From the NCBI RefSeq assembly GCF_002531725.1, contig NZ_NWSQ01000002.1, forward strand, positions 62,001-126,000: a stretch of DNA of 64,000 nucleotides. Reading direction: 5' to 3'. Under the pieces are notes generated by a model that saw only the letters and a program-made list of their open reading frames with translations, made no database searches and was not told where the DNA came from. Source of the DNA: Rhizobium sp. L43 (lineage in GTDB: Bacteria > Pseudomonadota > Alphaproteobacteria > Rhizobiales > Rhizobiaceae). Shown here piece after piece: positions 58,282 through 64,000 of the stretch; position 1 is the first letter of the stretch; each line of letters opens with the position of its first letter. The translations under genes were made by a program, and so were the position numbers.

Positions 58282-58812
58282 ATGGCTAAGCTCGTGTTCG
58301 GAATGAACCAGTCCCTGGATGGCTACGTCGATCATATGGCGTTTGGGCCAAGCCCCACGCTCTTCCGCCACTTCATCGAGGCGGCTGAGCGGCAAGCGGG
58401 CAGCGTCTACGGCCGGCGAATGTATGAGGTCATGCGTTACTGGGACGACGATCATCCCGAATGGGATGCGGAGCGGCAGGCCTTCGCGGCAGCGTGGCGG
58501 AAGCAGCCGAAATGGGTCGTCTCGCGCTCGTTGACGTCGGTCGGTCCCAACGCCACGCTTATTGGGGAAGATCTTGAGGGCGCGATCCGCAAGCTGAAGG
58601 CGGAACGCGACGGGGAGATCGAAGTTGCCGGCCCGGATTTGGCGCGGGGCCTGACCGATCTTGGCTTGATCGACGAGTATCAAATCTACCTGCACCCCGT
58701 CGTGCTTGGTCGCGGCAAGCCATATTTCGCCGGACCTCGGCCGCCGCTCCGCCTGATGGCTCATGATCGGATCGACGAGGATGTGATCCGGTTGACCTAC
58801 GCTCCTGCTTAA
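58282..58812 (+). CDS. Dihydrofolate reductase-family (RibD C-terminal-like) protein
   Basis: The 176-residue protein starts MAKLVFGMNQSLDGYVDHMAFGPSP, has YGRRMYEVMRYW and EVAGPDLARGLTDLGLIDEYQIYLHPVVLGRGKPYF, the RibD-C/DHFR-like signature. The frame is open from 57937 through the trmB fragment, but the true ATG at 58282 has AGGAAG upstream. Such stand-alone RibD-C proteins reduce unknown substrates with NADPH; it is not a riboflavin biosynthesis enzyme by context. It lies just after the duplicated trmB end. Confidence 0.85.
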   Translation: MAKLVFGMNQSLDGYVDHMAFGPSPTLFRHFIEAAERQAGSVYGRRMYEVMRYWDDDHPEWDAERQAFAAAWRKQPKWVVSRSLTSVGPNATLIGEDLEGAIRKLKAERDGEIEVAGPDLARGLTDLGLIDEYQIYLHPVVLGRGKPYFAGPRPPLRLMAHDRIDEDVIRLTYAPA

Positions 58813-58946
58813 TCTCGCGACTTGGATATCGACGCTGAAGCCTGATCGGCGACGCGCCTATGTCGCGTCACCAGCAGACTGCGGCACAATCGGATCAAGT
58901 GGCCCGCGCACCGCATAACGGTGAAACGCAAGAGCGGTCTTGACGG

Positions 58947-59204
58947 TCAGTGCAGGCTGACCGTCTTCAGTTCGTCCTCGGCAGCCTTGAAGAAGGTGCT
59001 GGAGCGGTTGTCCGTCAAGAGGATCGGCGTGCCGTCGGCGCCGAAAAGTGCCCAGAGATCGACGTTCGGATCGATATCCGGCGCCTCTGGAAAACACTTG
59101 GCGACCTCTTCGGTGCGCATTTTTCTGATATAGGCGACCTCGCCGCTGCCGATGTGGGCAAGCTCGGATTTGGTCAAGTGAGACGTGGCTTCTTTCATCA
59201 ACAT
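58947..59204 (-). CDS. DUF1150 family protein
   Basis: The 85-residue protein (MLMKEATSHLTKSELAHIGSGEVAYIRKMRTEEV...) matches the DUF1150 pattern: a short helix, GSGEVAYIRKM, then LWALFGADGTPI and LTDNRSSTFFKAAE. A GGAGG lies 7 bases upstream of the 59204 ATG. It is next to hsp20 in many rhizobia, which suggests shared heat-shock expression. Function is not known. Confidence 0.85.
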   Translation of the reverse strand: MLMKEATSHLTKSELAHIGSGEVAYIRKMRTEEVAKCFPEAPDIDPNVDLWALFGADGTPILLTDNRSSTFFKAAEDELKTVSLH

Positions 59205-59251
59205 TCCTGTTCCTCCGGAAGAAGGGACCAACGGTTCGACAAACCGTTGTG

Positions 59252-59677
59252 CTACTGTGAGACCGAAATGTTAATTTTCTTGACCATGCGCGCGGGTTCC
59301 GGACGAATTAGATCGACGGAGAGCAGACCGTTCTTCAGACCGGCTCCGAGCACCTGCATGCCATCGGCAAGAACGAAGGTGCGCTGGAACTGGCGGGCGG
59401 CGATGCCGCGATAGAGATAGTCGCGTTCACCCTGTTCCACCTGCCTGCCGCGGATCAGAAGCTGGTTCTCCTCAATGGAGACATCGAGTTCTTCCTCGCT
59501 GAAACCGGCCACGGCAAGAGTGATGCGCAGACGTTCCGGGGCGCCGCTGTCAGCGCCGATGCGTTCGATATTATAGGGCGGATATCCGTCGCTCGCCTTG
59601 GAAATGCGCTCCAGCGTCTTTTCCATGGCATCGAAGCCCAGAAGCAGCGGACTGGCGAAAGGGGTAATGCGGCTCAT
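59252..59677 (-). CDS. Small heat-shock protein, Hsp20/IbpA family
   Basis: The 141-residue protein is a small chaperone that holds unfolded proteins in oligomers. The alpha-crystallin domain is seen at residues ~40-130 (YNIERIGADSGAPERLRITLAVAGFSEEELDVSIEENQLLIRG and the GLKNGLLSVDLIRPEP motif). The 5' region has an RpoH-like promoter (59741-59771) and a ROSE-like RNA thermometer (59678-59740). DUF1150 follows. Confidence 0.93.
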   Translation of the reverse strand: MSRITPFASPLLLGFDAMEKTLERISKASDGYPPYNIERIGADSGAPERLRITLAVAGFSEEELDVSIEENQLLIRGRQVEQGERDYLYRGIAARQFQRTFVLADGMQVLGAGLKNGLLSVDLIRPEPARMVKKINISVSQ

Positions 59678-59740
59678 CTGTTTTCAAGTCCTTGATGCAA
59701 GCGACCATCCCGGACCTCAAACGCAGCATCCGGATGCCGC
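59678..59740 (-). ncRNA. ROSE-like RNA thermometer in the hsp20 leader
   Basis: The leader ends with a hairpin in which UCGCU (complement of 59700-59704) pairs with the Shine-Dalgarno AGGA (complement of 59689-59692), with one unpaired G in the UYGCU strand. This is the hallmark of ROSE elements. The Shine-Dalgarno is 11 bases before the ATG. A second hairpin (GCATCC/GGATGC) lies upstream. The match is by eye; no folding was computed. Confidence 0.7.
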
Positions 59741-59771
59741 TAATATGGGGAGAGCAGCCCGGCGCTGCAAG
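59741..59771 (-). promoter_or_regulatory. RpoH (sigma-32) promoter of hsp20
   Basis: On the minus strand, CTTGCA (-35-like) is followed after 15 bases by CCCCATATTA, a perfect fit to the sigma-32 -10 consensus CCCCATnT. It lies just upstream of the ROSE-like leader, giving a transcript start near 59734. Confidence 0.7.
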
Positions 59772-59953
59772 GCGCGGCGCGCCGGGCGGCCCCTTCTCAA
59801 TTTTAAAGCGGTGTCGGCGGCTGCTTGCTTGACAAAGCGCCGGCTGCCTCGCATCAAAACGTGGCCGCACGGACTGTGCTGATTTGTGACGGGAAATGAA
59901 GAAATTGGTGCATGCTGAGACAGCGGGCACCCCGCGAGGATGGAACGATCGGA

Positions 59954-60898
59954 ATGGCAAGCGCAAGAAAGATCATCATCGACACCGATCCCGGCCAGGA
60001 CGACGCGGCCGCCATCATGCTGGCCTTCGGCAGCCCCGATGAGCTTGATGTGCTGGGGATCACCACGGTCGCCGGCAACGTGCCGCTTTCGCTGACCAGC
60101 CGCAATGCGCGCATCGTCTGCGAGCTCTGCGGCCGGCCGGAGACCAAGGTTTTCGCCGGCGCCGACGCGCCGATCGCCCGCAAGCTGGTGACCGCCGAAC
60201 ATGTGCACGGCAAGACCGGCCTCGACGGCCCTGAACTCAGCGAGCCGACGATGGTGCTGCAACCAGGCCATTCCGTCGATTTCATCATCGAGACGCTGCG
60301 GCGGGAGCCGGAAGGCACGGTGACGCTCTGCACGCTCGGGCCGCTCACCAATATCGGCCTGGCGTTGCAGAAGGCGCCCGACATCGTCCCCCGCATCCGC
60401 GAGCTGGTGATGATGGGCGGCGGCTTCTTCGAGGGCGGCAACATCACGCCCGCGGCCGAGTTCAACATCTATGTCGACCCCGAGGCAGCCGATATCGTCT
60501 TCCGCTCAGGCGTGCCGATCGTGATGATGCCGCTTGATGTGACGCACCAGTTGCTGACCCGCAAGGACCGGGTAAAACGCATGGCCGAGATCGGCACGGC
60601 GCCTGTTAAGGCGATGGTCGAGATGCTGGAATTCTTCGAACGCTTCGACATCGAGAAATACGGCTCCGACGGCGGGCCGCTGCACGACCCCACAGTTATC
60701 GCCTATCTGCTGAAGCCGGAGCTTTTCACCGGCCGGGACTGCAATGTCGAGATCGAGGTGCGGTCGGAACTGACGGTCGGCATGACGGTCGTCGACTGGT
60801 GGCATGTCACCGAGCGCAAGCGCAATGCGAAGGTCATGCGCCATGTCGATGCGGACGGCTTCTTCGATCTGCTGATCGAACGCTTCGCCCGCATCTGA
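59954..60898 (+). CDS. Inosine-uridine-preferring nucleoside hydrolase
   Basis: The 314-residue protein splits ribonucleosides into base and ribose. The metal-binding N-terminal motif IIIDTDPGQDDAAAIMLAF (DxDxxxDD) is intact, with NIYVDPEAADIVF and the catalytic-region VHGKTGLDG also present. I start at 59954 (MASARKIIIDTD), with GAGGATGG upstream; the frame is open from 59912. rbsK at 9592 could use the ribose product, but it is 50 kb away. Confidence 0.9.
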   Translation: MASARKIIIDTDPGQDDAAAIMLAFGSPDELDVLGITTVAGNVPLSLTSRNARIVCELCGRPETKVFAGADAPIARKLVTAEHVHGKTGLDGPELSEPTMVLQPGHSVDFIIETLRREPEGTVTLCTLGPLTNIGLALQKAPDIVPRIRELVMMGGGFFEGGNITPAAEFNIYVDPEAADIVFRSGVPIVMMPLDVTHQLLTRKDRVKRMAEIGTAPVKAMVEMLEFFERFDIEKYGSDGGPLHDPTVIAYLLKPELFTGRDCNVEIEVRSELTVGMTVVDWWHVTERKRNAKVMRHVDADGFFDLLIERFARI

Positions 60899-60909
60899 TT
60901 TTTGGCTTT

Positions 60910-60932
60910 CCCTTCTCCACGACGGAGAAGGG
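60910..60932. terminator. Hairpin between the nucleoside hydrolase gene and grpE
   Basis: CCCTTCTCC and GGAGAAGGG form a perfect 9-bp stem with a 5-base loop between two convergent genes. The GGAGAAGGG strand resembles the RIME-like repeat at 43843. There is no long T-run, so it may be part repeat and part terminator. Confidence 0.5.
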
Positions 60933-60939
60933 AGGGATT

Positions 60940-61572
60940 TCAGGCGTCTTTTTCGTCGAAGACGGAATTGGTTTCGGCTTCGGCCGGCTTGGGGCCGCCC
61001 TTGGCGACACCGACCATGGCCGGGCGCAGCACGCGCTCGCCGATGGTGAAACCGGCCTGCACGACCTGGACGACCGTGTTGTTCGGCACATCGGGGTTCG
61101 GCACCTCGAACATCGCCTGATGGAAATTCGGGTCGAACTTCTGGCCGACCGGCTCGAGCTTGCGAACGCCGTGGCGTTCGAGCGCCGACAGCATGGCGCG
61201 CTCGGTCATTTCGACACCCTCGATCAGCGTGCTGAGGCCGGCATCGGCCGCGGCCTTGGTCTCCGGAGAGATGGCATCGAGGGCGCGGCGCAGATTATCC
61301 GAGACGGCGAGCATGTCGCGCGCGAAACCGGCGACGGAATAGGACTTGGCATCCTTCACCTCGCGCTCGGTGCGCCGGCGCAGATTGTCCATCTCGGCAG
61401 CAAGGCGCAGATAGCGGTCGCGCAACTCGCCGTTTTCAGCCTTCAGGAGCTCGAGCGGGTCCGGCTGGGGGGCCTCTTGCTGCGCAATATCGTTCTCGAC
61501 GTAGGCGGCAGCGTCGGCTGCGGCATCGGCCGCAGTTGCGTCAGGTCCGTTTTTCGTCGTGTCATCGGTCAT
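60940..61572 (-). CDS. grpE: Nucleotide exchange factor GrpE
   Basis: GrpE releases ADP from DnaK. The 210-residue protein has an acidic N-terminal region, a long coiled coil (residues ~45-95) and a C-terminal beta-domain ([44 protein letters not shown]). hrcA lies upstream on the same strand; the hrcA-grpE order is the usual heat-shock pairing. A weak RpoH-like promoter is visible upstream. Confidence 0.94.
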   Translation of the reverse strand: MTDDTTKNGPDATAADAAADAAAYVENDIAQQEAPQPDPLELLKAENGELRDRYLRLAAEMDNLRRRTEREVKDAKSYSVAGFARDMLAVSDNLRRALDAISPETKAAADAGLSTLIEGVEMTERAMLSALERHGVRKLEPVGQKFDPNFHQAMFEVPNPDVPNNTVVQVVQAGFTIGERVLRPAMVGVAKGGPKPAEAETNSVFDEKDA

Positions 61573-61605
61573 GACGGTCTCCGGTTGGTGTCTTCAGATG
61601 CGCCC

Positions 61606-61635
61606 GATATCGAGGTTTGACCGAAAAAAATCAAG
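61606..61635 (-). promoter_or_regulatory. Possible RpoH promoter before grpE
   Basis: CTTGAT is followed after 14 bases by CCTCGATATC on the minus strand. The spacing and -35 fit sigma-32, but the -10 is poorer than that of hsp20. Confidence 0.35.
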
Positions 61636-61671
61636 TCTGCGTGACAAAGAAGCGAAAATTCCGCGCACTCC

Positions 61672-61713
61672 ACGGCGCCGCGCATCTTTTCAGACGCACA
61701 GAGGCGGCTGCGG
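61672..61713. repeat. Degenerate copy of the palindromic repeat near the hrcA 3' end
   Basis: GGCGCCGCGCATCTTTT and CAGACGCACAGAGG keep the core of the first hairpin of the 51971 repeat (GCGCCGCGCGTCT / AGACGCGC) with several mismatches. It sits between grpE and hrcA. Confidence 0.45.
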
Positions 61714-61715
61714 CA

Positions 61716-62804
61716 TCAAAGCGGATTGCGCGAAAGCCGGGAGACCAGCTGGGCGGTGTAATCCACCATCGGCACGATGCGGGAATAATTGAGCCGCGTC
61801 GGGCCGATGACGCCGACGGCGCCGACGATGCGATCGTCATCATCACGATAGGGCGCGACGATCAGCGACGAGCCGGACAGCGAGAAGAGCTTGTTTTCCG
61901 AACCGATGAAGATGCGGACGCCCGAACCGCTTTCGGCGAGATTGAGGATCTCGATCAGGCTGTCCTTCTTTTCGAGATCGTCGAACAGCAGGCGCAGCCG
62001 GTCGAGATCCTCGGCGCCGGCGAGGCCTTCGAGCAGATTGGCGCGGCCGCGGATGATGAGCTGCGTGGGCTTTCCCTCGTCCGGGCTGCCGGCCCAGACG
62101 GCGATGCCGCGCTCGACGAGATCACGCGACAGGGCATCGAGTTCGTGACGGACGTTATCCTTCAGCTGGCTCAATTGTTTGCGCAGCTCCGGCAGCGTCT
62201 GGCCAGACATATGGGCATTGAGAAAATTCGCCGCCTCCGTCAGCTGCGAGGAGGTGACGCCCGCCGGCAGCTCGATGATGCGGTTTTCCACCTGATCGTG
62301 ATCGCCGACAAGCACGGCCAGCGCCTTGGTCGGTTCGAGCCGGATGAACTCGACATGTTTCAGCACCGGATCGCTTTTCGAGGTGATGACGAGACCGGCG
62401 CCGCGCGAAATGCCGGATAGCATGCGGCTTGCCTCGTTCATCATCGATTCCAGAGGATTGCCGCCGCTTTCGGCCCGCACCTGCCGATCGATATTGGCGC
62501 GATCCTCGGCCGAGAGGTCGCCGACCTGCATGAAGGCATCGACGAAAAAGCGCAGGCCGATCTGGGTCGGCAGCCGGCCGGCGCTGATATGCGGCGAATA
62601 GATCAGGCCGAGATCTTCGAGATCGCTCATGACGTTGCGCACCGAGGCCGGCGACAGCGACATCGGCAGCAGGCGGGACAGATTGCGCGAACCGAGCGGC
62701 TCGCCGCTCTCCAGATACCCTTCGACGATGCGACGAAAAATTTCCCTGGAGCGCTCGTCCAGCGCCGCAACGGCATCCGAAACCGACGTCGACCTGATGC
62801 CCAT
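61716..62804 (-). CDS. hrcA: Heat-inducible transcription repressor HrcA
   Basis: HrcA binds the CIRCE element and represses groESL and related genes. The 362-residue protein starts MGIRSTSVSDAVAALDERSREIFRRIVEGYLESGEPLGSR, with an N-terminal winged helix (LSPASVRNVMSDLEDLGLIYSPH) and a C-terminal GAF-like domain. I start at 62804; the frame runs to 63323 through rph, which is a shadow. No CIRCE is seen in the upstream gap. It is divergent from rph with ~125 bases between. Confidence 0.95.
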   Translation of the reverse strand: MGIRSTSVSDAVAALDERSREIFRRIVEGYLESGEPLGSRNLSRLLPMSLSPASVRNVMSDLEDLGLIYSPHISAGRLPTQIGLRFFVDAFMQVGDLSAEDRANIDRQVRAESGGNPLESMMNEASRMLSGISRGAGLVITSKSDPVLKHVEFIRLEPTKALAVLVGDHDQVENRIIELPAGVTSSQLTEAANFLNAHMSGQTLPELRKQLSQLKDNVRHELDALSRDLVERGIAVWAGSPDEGKPTQLIIRGRANLLEGLAGAEDLDRLRLLFDDLEKKDSLIEILNLAESGSGVRIFIGSENKLFSLSGSSLIVAPYRDDDDRIVGAVGVIGPTRLNYSRIVPMVDYTAQLVSRLSRNPL

Positions 62805-62931
62805 GAAGCTTACGAACCCGCGCTGATGATACTTCCCGAAAAGTAAGTCAAACTCGCACCCGTGGCAAAAGGGAATTTGCAAATAGGCGCCGCCAATCGT
62901 AGAAGCGGTCAACAAACCCCAGGAGATAAGA

Positions 62932-63651
62932 ATGCGGCCTTCAGGCAGAAAAATCGACCAGATGCGCAAGGTCACGTTCGAGCGCAATTTTTCCAAGCAT
63001 GCGGAAGGCTCCTGCCTGGTGAAATTCGGCGATACGCATGTGCTCTGCACCGCCAGCCTCGAAGAAAAGACGCCGCCATGGCTGCGCAATACCGGCAAGG
63101 GCTGGGTCACGGCCGAATACGGCATGCTGCCGCGGGCGACCGGCGAGCGCATGAAGCGCGAGGCCGCCGCCGGCAAGCAGGGCGGCCGCACCCAGGAGAT
63201 CCAGCGGCTGATCGGCCGGTCGCTGCGCGCCGTCGTCGATCTGCAGGCGCTCGGCGAACGGCAGATCACGCTCGACTGCGACGTCATCCAGGCCGATGGC
63301 GGCACGCGGACAGCCTCGATCACCGGCGGCTGGATCGCGCTTTACGACTGCCTGAAATGGATGGAAAGCCGCAACATGATCAAGGTCGACCGGGTCCTGA
63401 AGGATCATGTCGCCGCCATCTCCTGCGGCGTTTTCGCCAGCCAGCCGGTGATCGACCTCGATTATCTCGAGGATTCCTCAGCCGAGACCGACGCCAACTT
63501 CGTGATGACGGGCGCCGGCGGGATCGTCGAGATCCAGGGCACGGCCGAAGGCACGCCGTTTACCGAAGAGGAATTCACCTCGCTGATGGGGCTTGCCAAG
63601 AACGGCATCGGCGAACTCGTCGCCCTGCAGAAGCAGGCCATCACGGGATGA
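62932..63651 (+). CDS. rph: Ribonuclease PH
   Basis: RNase PH trims the 3' ends of tRNA precursors using phosphate. The 239-residue protein starts [27 protein letters not shown] and has the conserved [20 protein letters not shown] and [20 protein letters not shown] motifs. It overlaps the next gene by 4 bases (ATGA). The rph gene is divergent from hrcA, a common order. Confidence 0.95.
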   Translation: MRPSGRKIDQMRKVTFERNFSKHAEGSCLVKFGDTHVLCTASLEEKTPPWLRNTGKGWVTAEYGMLPRATGERMKREAAAGKQGGRTQEIQRLIGRSLRAVVDLQALGERQITLDCDVIQADGGTRTASITGGWIALYDCLKWMESRNMIKVDRVLKDHVAAISCGVFASQPVIDLDYLEDSSAETDANFVMTGAGGIVEIQGTAEGTPFTEEEFTSLMGLAKNGIGELVALQKQAITG

Positions 63652-64000
63652 ACGCCATGCTGGAAGGCATGTTGGAAACGGCGCTCTATGCGAGCGATCT
63701 CGACCGGGCGGAGGTCTTCTACGAAGACGTTCTCGGACTTGAAAAGATCGCCCGCGGCGGCAACCGGCATGTCTTCTTCCGCTGCGGCCCCGGCGTGCTG
63801 CTGATCTTCAATCCCGAGGAAACGGTGAAGCCGCCGGCGCGTGACGCCCTGCAAGTGCCGCCGCACGGCACGACCGGTGCGGGCCATGCCTGCTTCCGGG
63901 TGTCCGGCCGCAATATCGATGCGATGGCCGAACGGCTGAAAGCGGCTGGTGTGGCGATCGAATCCGAGGTGCTTTGGCCAAACGGCGGCCGCTCGATCTA
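63648..64000 (+). CDS. VOC-family (glyoxalase-like) protein, partial
   Basis: The gene runs off the right edge of the window. It starts at 63648 (or 63657), overlapping the rph stop as ATGA. The visible ~117 residues ([75 protein letters not shown]) show the vicinal-oxygen-chelate fold. A second VOC gene lies at 42245. The substrate is unknown. Confidence 0.85.
   Translation, partial: MNAMLEGMLETALYASDLDRAEVFYEDVLGLEKIARGGNRHVFFRCGPGVLLIFNPEETVKPPARDALQVPPHGTTGAGHACFRVSGRNIDAMAERLKAAGVAIESEVLWPNGGRSI

Noticed and set aside
62805..62931. CIRCE element (TTAGCACTC-N9-GAGTGCTAA) near hrcA
   Set aside because: No such inverted repeat is present in the hrcA-rph gap.

Overview
The window is a contiguous piece of an alphaproteobacterial chromosome from the Rhizobium etli / R. 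leguminosarum group. Three things point to this: high GC content; rhizobial gene orders (lptC-lptA-lptB-rpoN-hpf-ptsN, olsB-tme-mutS-glnD-murJ, mur-miaB-phoH-ybeY-corC-lnt-praR-metK-trmB, hsp20-DUF1150 and grpE-hrcA-rph); and family features such as a Fur/Mur regulator without the usual zinc cysteines. It is almost entirely core genome. I found no prophage, insertion sequence, CRISPR array, rRNA or tRNA, and no gene-free stretch above 300 bases.

Layout. 0-3.4 kb: a truncated LOG-family gene, then lysine/diaminopimelate genes dapD and dapE with an overlapping membrane-protein gene. 3.4-6.5 kb (minus): def, a vapBC-type toxin-antitoxin pair, fmt and truA, so the TA module sits inside the formylmethionine operon. 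6.6-13.1 kb: a globin-coupled chemoreceptor, rmuC, rbsK and a membrane chemoreceptor with a CheR-docking tail. 13.2-19.4 kb (minus): lptC, lptA, lptB, rpoN, an EamA transporter, hpf and ptsN, joining LPS transport, sigma-54 and nitrogen-PTS control. 19.6-25.7 kb: sppA, ihfB, lapA-like, GNAT, CoxG-like, NUDIX, two RNA methyltransferases and lspA. 25.7-40.3 kb: hybrid histidine kinase, olsB, an AraC regulator, tme, mutS, a small conserved ORF, glnD and murJ. 40.3-45.1 kb: an NTF2-like/TetR divergent pair, a secreted M15 peptidase, a VOC protein, trpS, usp and nfu. 45.2-55.7 kb: tsaB, rimI, mur, an acyltransferase, miaB, phoH, ybeY, corC, lnt, praR and metK. 55.7-58.8 kb: trmB, a DUF4375 gene bracketed by a partial trmB duplicate, and a RibD-like reductase. 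58.9-64 kb: a heat-shock segment (hsp20, DUF1150, grpE, hrcA), a nucleoside hydrolase, rph and a truncated VOC gene.

Regulation that can be read from the sequence: a PHO-box-like direct repeat before olsB; an RpoH-type promoter and ROSE-like RNA thermometer before hsp20; a perfect palindrome before vapB; and an inverted repeat between the TetR and NTF2-like genes. Several hairpin terminators and rhizobial palindromic intergenic repeats are present.

I do not see a large undescribed system. The most unusual structures are the ~1.6 kb insertion that left two versions of the trmB 3' end, the toxin-antitoxin pair inside def-fmt, and the compact heat-control region of hsp20. Function calls rest on recognised motifs and gene order, not on database searches.
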